Below the pieces are notes generated by a model. The model worked only from the letters and a program-made list of their open reading frames with translations, ran no database searches and was not told the DNA's origin. The translations under genes were made by a program, and so were the position numbers. From JASFRI01 sp050115015 (GTDB lineage: Bacteria; Acidobacteriota; Polarisedimenticolia; CBDVAL01), in contig JASFRI010000016.1 of the NCBI GenBank assembly GCA_050115015.1, forward strand, positions 1-23,787: a stretch of 23,787 nucleotides of DNA, given 5' to 3'. How positions within the stretch are numbered: position 1 is the first letter of the stretch; each line of letters opens with the position of its first letter. Positions 9,341-16,303 of the stretch are shown in pieces.

Positions 9341-10112
9341 GCCCGGCTGGGTGGTGGAGCTCCGTCACCGGCGCCGGGGCCACCGTGTCGGCGGACGGAT
9401 CCGTTATCTCGACGAGACGCTCTCGACGAACGATCTGGCCCGGGAGTGGCTCGACCGCGATGGCGAGGACGGAGTCGTGGTTCTCGCCGGGCACCAGACC
9501 CGGGGGAGGGGGCGCCGCGGGCGACGATGGGAGTCACCGTCGGGAGGGCTGTACGCCTCCATCGGCCTGCGCCCGCGGCGGCTCGAGGCGCCCGCTCCCT
9601 GCCTCACGTTTCTCGGGGCCGTCGCCGCGGCGGAGGTCCTGCGCGACCTCGGGCTCCAGGCGGTGGTCCGCTGGCCCAACGACGTCGACATCAACGGCGA
9701 GAAGGTCGCCGGGGTGCTGGTGGAGAGCCGCTGCGAGGCGGGATACGTCGGCTCCGCGGTGGTGGGGATCGGCGTGAACCTGGGCGGCGCGGAGGGGCTG
9801 CCGCCGGGCGCGACGGGCATCCTGCAGCACCGGGCGGAGCCGCCTGAACCCGCGGCCTTCGTGGATCGCCTGCTGTCCCGGGTGGAATCGTGGTATCTGG
9901 AGTTCCCGCGGGGATGCGAGGGCGTCGTGGGGAGGGTCCGGGAGCTCTGTCCGGGGGCGGTGGGAGCTACGGTGCTGGTGGACGACGGGAAGCGCCGCTA
10001 TCCGGCGACCACGCGCGGAGTGGCCGATGACGGTGCGCTGCGGCTGGAGCTGCCGGACGGGGATCGTGTCGATCTGCGTGTCGGCGAGCTGGTGAGGCTG
10101 CGGGAGGCCTGA
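9330..10112 (+). CDS. birA: Biotin--[acetyl-CoA-carboxylase] ligase, single-function form
   Basis: A 260-residue protein with the BirA catalytic core: LDETLSTNDLARE (28-40), the biotinyl-AMP loop TRGRGRRGRRWESP (57-70), RWPNDVDINGEKVAGVLVE (114-132, with Lys125 matching the essential biotin-binding lysine), and GIGVN (146-150). A small C-terminal beta domain follows (about 205-260, VGATVLVDDGKRRYPATT). The N-terminal winged-helix repressor domain of E. coli BirA is missing, so this is a ligase without direct DNA-binding control. It activates biotin with ATP and attaches it to biotin carboxyl carrier proteins. The ATG at 9330 overlaps nadC by 11 bases. coaX follows after about 20 bases, and this pairing with a ligase gene is common. 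Confidence 0.95.
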   Translation: MTAEPGWVVELRHRRRGHRVGGRIRYLDETLSTNDLAREWLDRDGEDGVVVLAGHQTRGRGRRGRRWESPSGGLYASIGLRPRRLEAPAPCLTFLGAVAAAEVLRDLGLQAVVRWPNDVDINGEKVAGVLVESRCEAGYVGSAVVGIGVNLGGAEGLPPGATGILQHRAEPPEPAAFVDRLLSRVESWYLEFPRGCEGVVGRVRELCPGAVGATVLVDDGKRRYPATTRGVADDGALRLELPDGDRVDLRVGELVRLREA

Positions 10113-10132
10113 GGCAGATGCGTGGAGGGGGA

Positions 10133-10900
10133 ATGCTCCTGGTCATCGACGTCGGGAACACGAACACGGTCCTGGGGGTGTACGATGGAGATCGGCTGAC
10201 GCACCACTGGCGCCTCGCATCCGTGCAGGATCGGACCGCCGACGAGCTGGGAGCGCTGGTGCGGCAGCTGATGGGCGTCGCCGGCGCGTCGCCGGCGGCG
10301 ATCGGCGCCGTCGCCATCGCGAGCGTCGTCCCGCCGAGCCTTCCCGCCTTGCAGCATCTCAGCCGGGAGGTGTTCGGCTGCGAGCCGCTGATCGTCGGGC
10401 CCGGGGTGAAGACGGGGATGCCGATCCTCTACGAGAACCCGCAGGAGGTCGGCGCCGACCGGATCGCCAACAGCATCGCGGCGCTGACGCGCCATGGTGG
10501 GCCGGCGGTCGTGGTGGACTTCGGGACGGCCACCACCTTCGACGTGGTCTCCGCCCGCGGCGAGTACCTGGGTGGCGTGATCGCGCCGGGGGTCCAGATC
10601 TCCGCGGAGGCCCTGTTCGAGCGCGCGGCGAGGCTGCCCCGGGTCGAGCTCCTCAGGCCGGAGAAGGTCATCGGAAGGAACACCGTGCAGGCGATGCAAT
10701 CGGGGCTGTTCTTCGGATACCTGGGGCTCATCGACGGCATCATCGAACGACTCCGGGTGGAGCTCGGTGCTTCCACCCGGGTCATCGCAACCGGAGGGCT
10801 GGCGCCCATCTTCCACGGCGAAGGGCGTCATCGCTTCGACGCCCTGGAGCCGGACCTGACCCTCGAAGGGCTCCGGCTCATTCACGAGCGGAACCGTTGA
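10133..10900 (+). CDS. coaX: Type III pantothenate kinase
   Basis: A 255-residue ASKHA-fold kinase. It begins MLLVIDVGNTNTVLGVYDGD (1-20), the phosphate-1 motif with Asp6, then NPQEVGADRIANS (102-114, catalytic Asp109 in GADR) and VVVDFGTATTFDVV (126-139, phosphate-2). Late motifs include GGVIAPGVQIS and VIATGGLAP. It phosphorylates pantothenate in the first step of CoA synthesis and typically needs a monovalent cation. The start at ATG 10133 is preferred because the family usually begins a few residues before the V-I-D-V-G-N-T-N motif and GGAGGGGG lies just upstream. ATG 10118 would add five residues (MRGGG). It lies between the biotin ligase and the phosphatase gene in the same run. Confidence 0.96.
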   Translation: MLLVIDVGNTNTVLGVYDGDRLTHHWRLASVQDRTADELGALVRQLMGVAGASPAAIGAVAIASVVPPSLPALQHLSREVFGCEPLIVGPGVKTGMPILYENPQEVGADRIANSIAALTRHGGPAVVVDFGTATTFDVVSARGEYLGGVIAPGVQISAEALFERAARLPRVELLRPEKVIGRNTVQAMQSGLFFGYLGLIDGIIERLRVELGASTRVIATGGLAPIFHGEGRHRFDALEPDLTLEGLRLIHERNR

Positions 10901-10901
10901 C

Positions 10902-11381
10902 ATGAAATCCCACGACACCGTGCTGTTCGTTTGCTCGGGCAACATCTGCCGGAGCCCCTTCGCGGAGGGCTACCTCCGCCACCGCCTGGGCGAAGGGACG
11001 CAGATCCGGGTGACGTCCGGGGGAACCCTGGGGATCGAGGGTTCGCCAGCCTCTCCGGAGACCCTCCGGATCGCCCGTGAGACGGGCTTCGACCTGACGC
11101 GGCACCGCTCCCGCGGGCTCACCCTCGATCGCGTCGACGAGGCGGACTGGGTGCTCGTGATGGAGGAGGGGCACCGACGGACGCTCTCGGCACGATATCC
11201 GGAGGATGCCCACAAGGTCAGCCTCCTCAGCGCCTACCATCCCTCCGTGCGGGACGCCGAGACGATCCCGGACATCTTCGATCCGATCGGCAGGCCGTTC
11301 GCGGACTTCCGGCAGTGCTTCGGTCTCATCCAGGCCTCCATCGACGGCTTCCTGGTCCGGGAGCTGGATCGGCGTGGCTGA
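10902..11381 (+). CDS. Low-molecular-weight protein tyrosine phosphatase
   Basis: A 159-residue protein with the phosphatase loop at its N-terminus: VLFVCSGNICRSPFAEG, giving the CX5R(S/T) motif with nucleophile Cys11 and Arg17-Ser18. The general acid is expected in the later DP motif, here IPDIFDPIG (122-130, Asp127 or Asp124). The family dephosphorylates phosphotyrosine, often on BY-kinases in exopolysaccharide export, or acts on arsenate in related reductases. The single N-terminal active-site cysteine plus the DP motif favours the phosphatase. The start codon is 1 base after the coaX stop, and the last 8 bases overlap the next gene. No BY-kinase gene is near, so the substrate cannot be inferred from context. 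Confidence 0.93.
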   Translation: MKSHDTVLFVCSGNICRSPFAEGYLRHRLGEGTQIRVTSGGTLGIEGSPASPETLRIARETGFDLTRHRSRGLTLDRVDEADWVLVMEEGHRRTLSARYPEDAHKVSLLSAYHPSVRDAETIPDIFDPIGRPFADFRQCFGLIQASIDGFLVRELDRRG

Positions 11382-12072
11382 AACGGCGGAGCCTCCGCGG
11401 CCCGAAGGCCCTGCGGACGAGAGCTACTTCCAGGCCATCGAGGAGCATTTCGCGCGCCTCCGCGGCCGGCCGCTTTTCCTCAGCACCCGCGACGTGGCGC
11501 TGGTCGATCGATGGTGGAGCCAGCGCATTCCGCTGCGGATCGTGATGGAAGCCCTCGATGGGGTCTTCGCGCGCCGGGAGGAGACCGGCCGTCCCGTGCT
11601 ATCGCTGGGCTACTGTCGCCATGCCGTGGAGGCGGCGTTCCATGCCTGGAGCGAGGCGCAACTCGGCGCCCACGCGGGCTCCGAACCGACGGACCCGGAG
11701 GGGGGGCGGGAGGAGGCCGTGGCCCTCCTCCTGGACGATGCCGGGGCGCTGGAGCGCGGGGAGGGCGAGGCCCGCGGGGCCGCGGCCCGGGCCCTGCGGA
11801 GGCTGGCGGGCAGCCTCGAGGGATCCTCCGGGATGCCGCTGGATCGGGCCGAGGCCGAGCTGGCGCGCATCGAGGATCGCCTCATCGCCGGCCTGCTGGA
11901 GTCCATGCCTCCTCCCGAGCGGGAGGCGCTCGAGAGGGAGGTGGACGAGGCCCTGGGGCCCCTGCGCCCCCGGCTCACCGAGCATGCCTTCCGCACCACG
12001 CGGGAGGGCCGCATCCGCGCCGCGGTCCGCGAGCGCGAGGACCTGCCCCGATTGACCCTGTACCTGCTCTGA
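11374..12072 (+). CDS. Conserved-looking protein of unknown function
   Basis: A 232-residue protein I do not recognise. The start is GTG 11374, overlapping the phosphatase gene by 8 bases. The N-terminal part (residues about 17-65) looks like an ordered domain, with YFQAIEEHFARLRGRP, LSTRDVALVDRWWSQ and IPLRIVMEALDGVFARR, a helix-rich pattern with a Trp-Trp pair. The rest is strongly charged and Ala/Glu/Arg-rich (for example EALEREVDEALGPLRPRL), probably helical or coiled-coil, ending in DLPRLTLYLL. There is no signal peptide and no membrane segment, so it is probably cytoplasmic. Its coupling with the upstream genes supports a real coding region. Codon use matches the neighbours, with GC-rich third positions throughout. 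I give no function. Confidence 0.75.
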   Translation: MAETAEPPRPEGPADESYFQAIEEHFARLRGRPLFLSTRDVALVDRWWSQRIPLRIVMEALDGVFARREETGRPVLSLGYCRHAVEAAFHAWSEAQLGAHAGSEPTDPEGGREEAVALLLDDAGALERGEGEARGAAARALRRLAGSLEGSSGMPLDRAEAELARIEDRLIAGLLESMPPPEREALEREVDEALGPLRPRLTEHAFRTTREGRIRAAVREREDLPRLTLYLL

Positions 12073-12083
12073 GCCCACCCTCG

Positions 12084-12112
12084 TTGATCCGCGTCATCCC
12101 CGGTGCTACCGT
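12084..12112 (+). promoter_or_regulatory. Predicted promoter upstream of comEC
   Basis: TTGATC (12084-12089), a 17-base spacer and TACCGT (12107-12112) with an extended -10 TGC directly before it. The -10 sequence is identical to that of the promoter at 4276. The predicted start of transcription near 12119 lies downstream of GTG 12103, which favours the later TTG start at 12148 for comEC. Confidence 0.55.
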
Positions 12113-12147
12113 CCCAGCGGGAACGGGGCGCAGCGGCGAGGCCCCCC

Positions 12148-14499
12148 TTGATCCGCCGAGCCCCTCTCCTCGCGGCGGCCGTCGCGTTTCTTGCCGGCGT
12201 CGGGATTCGCGATGCCCCGGGCCTGCCCCCGGCCATCGCCCTGAGCGCCGCCGGCGCCCTGCTGATCCCACCGTTCCTGGGGCCCCGCCGTCCCCGCGCG
12301 GGGCTGGCGGCCGCCGCGGTGCTGGTCGCCTTCTTCCTGGCCGGGATGGCCGCACCGGCGGCGGCTCCTCGAGCGTCGCCGGCGCTGGCGGCCGCGCTGC
12401 GCTCGAACCGGCCCCTGCGCATGGTCGGCCGGGTCCGGGGCATCCCCGCGGACCGCGACGACACGATCTTCCTCCGGCTGGCCGCCGAGCGCCTCGACGG
12501 CCGCCGGGCGGCGGGGGAGGGGATCCTGGTCCGCCTCCCGCGCGGGATCACGGCGGCCGCCTCCCGCGTGGAGGGGCTGCTCCCCGGCGACCGCGTCCGC
12601 ATCGTCCTCACGCTGCGACGTCCCCGGAGCTTCGGGAATCCCGGCGCCTTCGACTATGGCGCCCATCTCCGGCGGCTCGGGATCCTGGCCCTCGGCTGGT
12701 CGAAATCTCCCCTCCTCGTCGAACGACTGCAGCCGGGCCGGGAACTGCCGGCCCGGTGGGTCGGCCGTCTCCGGGGCCGGCTCCTCCGAGGCCTCGGTCG
12801 TGCGGTGCGGCAACCCCACGCCCGCGGCCTGCTCGGGGCCCTGCTGCTGGGAGATCGGAGCGATCTCGCGCCGGAGGACCGGGAACGGCTCGTCCGCGCC
12901 GGGACGTTCCACCTCATCGCGGTCTCCGGACTCCACGTGGGGCTGCTCGCGTGGTTCGTCCTGGCCGCTGGAAGCGTCGTGGGCCTGCGGAACCGGTGTT
13001 GCCGGGGGCTCGCCCTGGGCCTGCTGCCGGTGTACGCGGCCCTCACGGGGGCCGGTGCTCCCGTGGTCCGGGCCGCCTGGATGGTGGGCTTCCTGATCGC
13101 CGGAGGGCTGCTGTCCCGCGGCAACTCCGCCCCGAACGCCCTCGGCGCCGCGGCGCTGCTCACCCTGGCGCCGCGACCCGAGGGGATCCAGGACCCCGGA
13201 CTGCAGCTGTCCTTCGCCGCGACGGCGGCGATCCTCCTGCTCTCCCGGGGGCCGGTAGGGCGGCGGGGCGGGCGCCTCCCGGGGGTCCTTGCGGTCTCGG
13301 GGGCGGCGTTCCTCGGCGTGGCCCCGCTCCTGGCCCGCTCCTTCCACCGGATCGCGCCGATCGGAATCCTCGCCAGCGCGCTGTGCGCCCCGCTCGCGGC
13401 CGCCGCCCTGCTGGCCGGTGCGCTGGCCATGTCCCTGGAATCCCTGGTCCCCGGTCTCGGAGGTCCACCGGGGAGACTTGCGGGCTGGATCACGGTGGGG
13501 ATGCTGCGCCTGGCCGCTCTCGGGGAGGCCGTCCCGCTGGGGAGCTGGCCCACCCCGGGGCCGGGGCCGGCGGTCCTGGTCGGTTACTACGTGCTCCTGC
13601 TCGCGGCCTGCCACCGGGGAACCTGGACCGCCCGTCTCCGCCCCGTGCTTCGGGCCCTGCTGGGTTTCGCGCTCGGCGCGGTGCTGGCCGGCGCTCCCGG
13701 GCATCCGGCGCGGCGGATCGAGCTGTACCTGCTGGACGTCGGACAGGGAGAATCGATCGTGCTCCGCCTTCCCGAGGGCATCGACGTGCTGGTGGACGGA
13801 GGCGGCCTCGCCGGCACCCGGCTGGACATCGGGGCTGCCGTCGTGGCCCCGGCGCTGTGGGCGCTCGGGGTGCGCCGGCTGCACCGGGTCATCGTCACCC
13901 ACCCGGACCGGGATCACGCCGGCGGCATCCCGGCGATCCTGGAGCGCTTTCCGGTGGGCGGGATCTGGATCCCCCCGGACCCCACGGACGGGTTCCGGGA
14001 GCTGCGATCACGGGCGGCGGGCCTCGGGATCCCGATCCGGGAGGTGACGGCGGGGGAGCGGGCCGTATGGAGCGGCGCGGAGGTGACGGTCCTGAATCCC
14101 CCGTCGAAGCCGGACGCCGGAGCACCGGACAACGAGCGCTCCGTGGTCCTACGGGTCCGGCGGGAGGGGACCTGCCTGCTGCTGACCGGGGATGCCGGCC
14201 GCCCCGCCGAAGCCCGGCTGGTCGAGGCGGGGCTGGGGCCCTGCGACGTCCTCAAGGTCGGCCACCACGGCAGCCGCTCCGGCACCGGCCGGGAGCTGCT
14301 CGAGGCACTCCGTCCCCGGCTCGCCCTCGTCTCCGCCGGCGCCGGGAACTCCTGGGGGCACCCGGATCTCGAGGTGCTGCGGCGGCTGGCGAGGGCGCGG
14401 GTGCGCGTGCTGCGGACCGATGTCGACGGGATGGTGTCGCTCACCATCGAAGGTCGCGTGATCGGCTGGTCGACCTTCCGCGCGCGGGGGGACGAGTAG
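12148..14499 (+). CDS. comEC: ComEC/Rec2-family DNA uptake channel with metallo-beta-lactamase domain
   Basis: A polytopic inner-membrane protein of about 783 residues in the three-part ComEC layout. N-terminal hydrophobic helices and a short soluble OB-like domain come first. The competence domain follows (about residues 210-520), including AGTFHLIAVSGLHVGLLAWF, the conserved H-x-x-A-x-S-G-x-H motif, and many membrane helices. The C-terminal metallo-beta-lactamase domain follows, with LDVGQGESIVL (about 529 on), HPDRDHAGG (585-593, the HxDxDHxGG-type metal site), LTGDAG and VGHHGSRSGTG. By family knowledge it transports one DNA strand into the cytoplasm, and the lactamase-like domain may degrade the other. 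TTG 12148 has a GAGG site at 12138-12141; GTG 12103 would add 15 residues but lacks a ribosome binding site. No comEA or other competence genes are near. Confidence 0.93.
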   Translation: MIRRAPLLAAAVAFLAGVGIRDAPGLPPAIALSAAGALLIPPFLGPRRPRAGLAAAAVLVAFFLAGMAAPAAAPRASPALAAALRSNRPLRMVGRVRGIPADRDDTIFLRLAAERLDGRRAAGEGILVRLPRGITAAASRVEGLLPGDRVRIVLTLRRPRSFGNPGAFDYGAHLRRLGILALGWSKSPLLVERLQPGRELPARWVGRLRGRLLRGLGRAVRQPHARGLLGALLLGDRSDLAPEDRERLVRAGTFHLIAVSGLHVGLLAWFVLAAGSVVGLRNRCCRGLALGLLPVYAALTGAGAPVVRAAWMVGFLIAGGLLSRGNSAPNALGAAALLTLAPRPEGIQDPGLQLSFAATAAILLLSRGPVGRRGGRLPGVLAVSGAAFLGVAPLLARSFHRIAPIGILASALCAPLAAAALLAGALAMSLESLVPGLGGPPGRLAGWITVGMLRLAALGEAVPLGSWPTPGPGPAVLVGYYVLLLAACHRGTWTARLRPVLRALLGFALGAVLAGAPGHPARRIELYLLDVGQGESIVLRLPEGIDVLVDGGGLAGTRLDIGAAVVAPALWALGVRRLHRVIVTHPDRDHAGGIPAILERFPVGGIWIPPDPTDGFRELRSRAAGLGIPIREVTAGERAVWSGAEVTVLNPPSKPDAGAPDNERSVVLRVRREGTCLLLTGDAGRPAEARLVEAGLGPCDVLKVGHHGSRSGTGRELLEALRPRLALVSAGAGNSWGHPDLEVLRRLARARVRVLRTDVDGMVSLTIEGRVIGWSTFRARGDE

Positions 14500-14531
14500 A
14501 AAGCCCCGGCCGTCGAGGCGCGGGCCTCCCT

Positions 14532-14562
14532 GTGCTAGAGTCTCATCGCGTCAGGGTGACGT
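14532..14562 (+). promoter_or_regulatory. Possible extended -10 element and small palindrome
   Basis: GTGCTAGAGT (14532-14541) carries an extended -10 (TGC-TAGAGT). The -35 region at 14513-14518 is poor. About ten bases downstream lies the palindrome CGTCA-GGG-TGACG (14549-14561). No plus-strand gene follows before der, so a transcript from here would run antisense to the HU gene. This is weak evidence, listed because the same GTGCTAnnnT element appears at two better-placed sites. Confidence 0.25.
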
Positions 14563-14586
14563 GCGGGATGTGGAACGGGTCGGGGG

Positions 14587-14853
14587 TCAGAGGTTTCTCA
14601 GGTTCTTTCCGGGCTTGAACCGAATGGTCTTGCCGGGCGGGATGCGGACCTCCTTGCCGGTTCTCGGGTTCCGTCCGATGCCCTTCTTTCGAGGCTTGAC
14701 CTGGAAGACGCCGAAGCCACGAAGCTCGATCCGGTCACCCCGGCGCATCGACTCCTTCATCGACTCCAGGACCGCCTCGACGGCGACCACAGCCTTCACC
14801 CGGGTGATGTCGGCCGCCTTCGCGACCTGGTTGATGATGTCGGTCTTGATCAT
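14587..14853 (-). CDS. HU/IHF-family nucleoid DNA-binding protein
   Basis: An 88-residue protein in the usual size range of HU. It starts MIKTDIINQVAKAADITRVK, followed by the dimerising helices. It then has RIELRGFGVFQVKPRKKG, the conserved G-F-G-x-F segment, and the beta-arm with GRNPRTGKEVRIPPGK, which contains the R-N-P-x-T-G motif whose proline intercalates into DNA. The tail is IRFKPGKNLRNL. It bends and compacts DNA as a dimer. Reading on the minus strand, the ATG lies about 5 bases after GGGAGG and about 45-50 bases downstream of a near-consensus promoter, so high expression is expected. It converges with comEC and diverges from der. Which HU or IHF subtype it is cannot be decided. 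Confidence 0.96.
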   Translation of the reverse strand: MIKTDIINQVAKAADITRVKAVVAVEAVLESMKESMRRGDRIELRGFGVFQVKPRKKGIGRNPRTGKEVRIPPGKTIRFKPGKNLRNL

Positions 14854-14906
14854 CCATTCGCCTCCCGCCTGTGCCGGAACCCAGGGCCCTCGATGGAATG
14901 CTAGGC

Positions 14907-14935
14907 AATATAAATAAAGGGTTTATCAATGTCAA
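14907..14935 (-). promoter_or_regulatory. Strong promoter of the HU-family gene
   Basis: On the minus strand, TTGACA (14935-14930) and TATATT (14912-14907) are separated by exactly 17 bases. The segment 14901-14937 is the most AT-rich stretch in the window, with runs such as TTTATTTATATT. The leader to the start codon is about 45-50 bases. The AT-rich island also lies upstream of der on the other strand. Confidence 0.8.
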
Positions 14936-14992
14936 CCGGTTCGGCGGGGGGGATTCCCGGACCGGGCGCCCGACCCCGGCGGGGAGGGCGGC

Positions 14993-16303
14993 TTGAGGGC
15001 CCCTACCGTCGCCATCGTGGGCATACCCAACGTCGGGAAATCCACCCTGTTCAACCGCCTCGTGGGGCGGCGGCGGGCCCTGGTGGGCAGCACGCCCGGC
15101 CTGACCCGGGACCGGATCCACGCCACCGTCCGGATCGGGGATCGCACGCTGATCCTCGTCGACACCGGCGGCATCTTCCCCGAGCGGGGAGACGGCCTCG
15201 AGGGCCTCGTCCGCGATCAGGCCCGGCTGGCGATCGAGCAGGCGGACCTCGTGCTCTTCCTCACCAGCGCCCGGGAGGGACCGGTGCCCGCCGAGGAGGA
15301 GTTGGCGGCGCGTCTCCGCAGGAGCGGCCGTCCGGTCCTGCTCGTCGCGAACAAGGTCGATCACCCGGGCCTGCAGGCGGCGCTCGCCGACCTGTATCGC
15401 CTGGGCCTCGGGGATCCGATCCCCATCGCGGCGGAGCACGGGGCCGGGATCCCGGAGCTCACCCGCGCCCTGCTGGAACGGCTACCCGAGATTCCACCCC
15501 TCGAGGAGGAAGATGGTGAGGTGCGCTCCCTGGCCATCGTGGGCCGCCCGAACGTCGGCAAGTCCTCGCTGCTCAACGCCCTGGTCCAGGAGGAGCGGGC
15601 CATCGTGAACGATCGCCCCGGCACCACGCGGGATGCGGTCGACCTGGACCTCGCGGCAGGGGGGCACACGTACCGCGTCATCGATACCGCCGGGATCCGG
15701 CGGGGATCGCGGCGGGATGCGATGGAGGGGCTGAGCATCCTGCAGGCTACCCGGAGCCTGGCGGGCGCCGCCGTCGCGCTGCTGGTCGTCGACGGGGGGG
15801 AGGGTCTCACCTCCCAGGATCTGGCGGTGGCCGGGCTGGCGCATGAGCACCACCGTCCGTTCCTGCTACTGGTCAACAAGTGGGACCTCCGGGCGGGAGA
15901 CCCGGGGGCCCGGGACGCGTTCCGGGAGGAGGTGCGCCGCCGGCTGCGCTTCGCCCGGTACGCGCCGGTGCTGTTCCTCTCCGCACGAACCCGCCAGGGA
16001 CTCGCGAAGATCTTCCCGACCATCGAGCGGGTCTGGCAGAACGGCGCCACGCGGATCGGCACGGGCCGCCTGAACCGCCTGGTCAAGGAGGCCGCGGCCC
16101 AGCACACCGGACGCGCCCGTGATGGCTCGCCGATGCGTATCCTCTACGTGGCCCAGACGGGCACCCACCCACCGCGTTTCGTGGTGTTCACCAGCTCACG
16201 GAAGGCACCGCACTTCTCCTTCCGCCGCTTCCTGGAGAACCGCATCCGGAAGGAGTTCGGACTTGACCTGACGCCCGTCGTGCTCGAGTGGAGGTCCCGG
16301 TGA
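14993..16303 (+). CDS. der: Ribosome biogenesis GTPase Der (EngA)
   Basis: A 436-residue protein with two tandem GTPase domains followed by a KH-like domain, the arrangement specific to Der. Domain 1: GIPNVGKST (10-18), DTGG (about 57) and NKVD (about 120). Domain 2: GRPNVGKSS (about 184-192), DTAG (about 231) and NKWD (about 295). The C-terminal KH-like domain ends FLENRIRKEFGLDL. In domain 1 the usual Arg of G-R-P-N-V-G-K is Ile, a conservative oddity outside the phosphate-binding residues. Der binds the 50S subunit precursor during ribosome maturation. The start appears to be TTG 14993, with GGGAGG at 14982-14987; the protein then begins MRAPTVAIVG, as the family normally does. The stop overlaps the start of the membrane protein gene. 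Confidence 0.97.
   Translation: MRAPTVAIVGIPNVGKSTLFNRLVGRRRALVGSTPGLTRDRIHATVRIGDRTLILVDTGGIFPERGDGLEGLVRDQARLAIEQADLVLFLTSAREGPVPAEEELAARLRRSGRPVLLVANKVDHPGLQAALADLYRLGLGDPIPIAAEHGAGIPELTRALLERLPEIPPLEEEDGEVRSLAIVGRPNVGKSSLLNALVQEERAIVNDRPGTTRDAVDLDLAAGGHTYRVIDTAGIRRGSRRDAMEGLSILQATRSLAGAAVALLVVDGGEGLTSQDLAVAGLAHEHHRPFLLLVNKWDLRAGDPGARDAFREEVRRRLRFARYAPVLFLSARTRQGLAKIFPTIERVWQNGATRIGTGRLNRLVKEAAAQHTGRARDGSPMRILYVAQTGTHPPRFVVFTSSRKAPHFSFRRFLENRIRKEFGLDLTPVVLEWRSR

Noticed and set aside
12106..13917. Long minus-strand frame opposite comEC
   Set aside because: Antisense to conserved transmembrane and channel motifs; composition is a Gln/Glu/Arg/Pro shadow.
14500..14531. Intrinsic terminator after comEC or HU
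   Set aside because: GCCCCG can pair imperfectly with CGCGGGC and a short T run appears on the minus strand, but the stem is interrupted and the run is only three bases.
11511..14618. Plus-strand open frame of about a thousand codons overlapping comEC
   Set aside because: It is out of frame with comEC, which has clear motifs; the translation is Gly/Arg/Pro low-complexity typical of a shifted high-GC frame.
14561..14917. Plus-strand frame across the HU gene
   Set aside because: It is antisense to a textbook HU protein with its own promoter and ribosome binding site.
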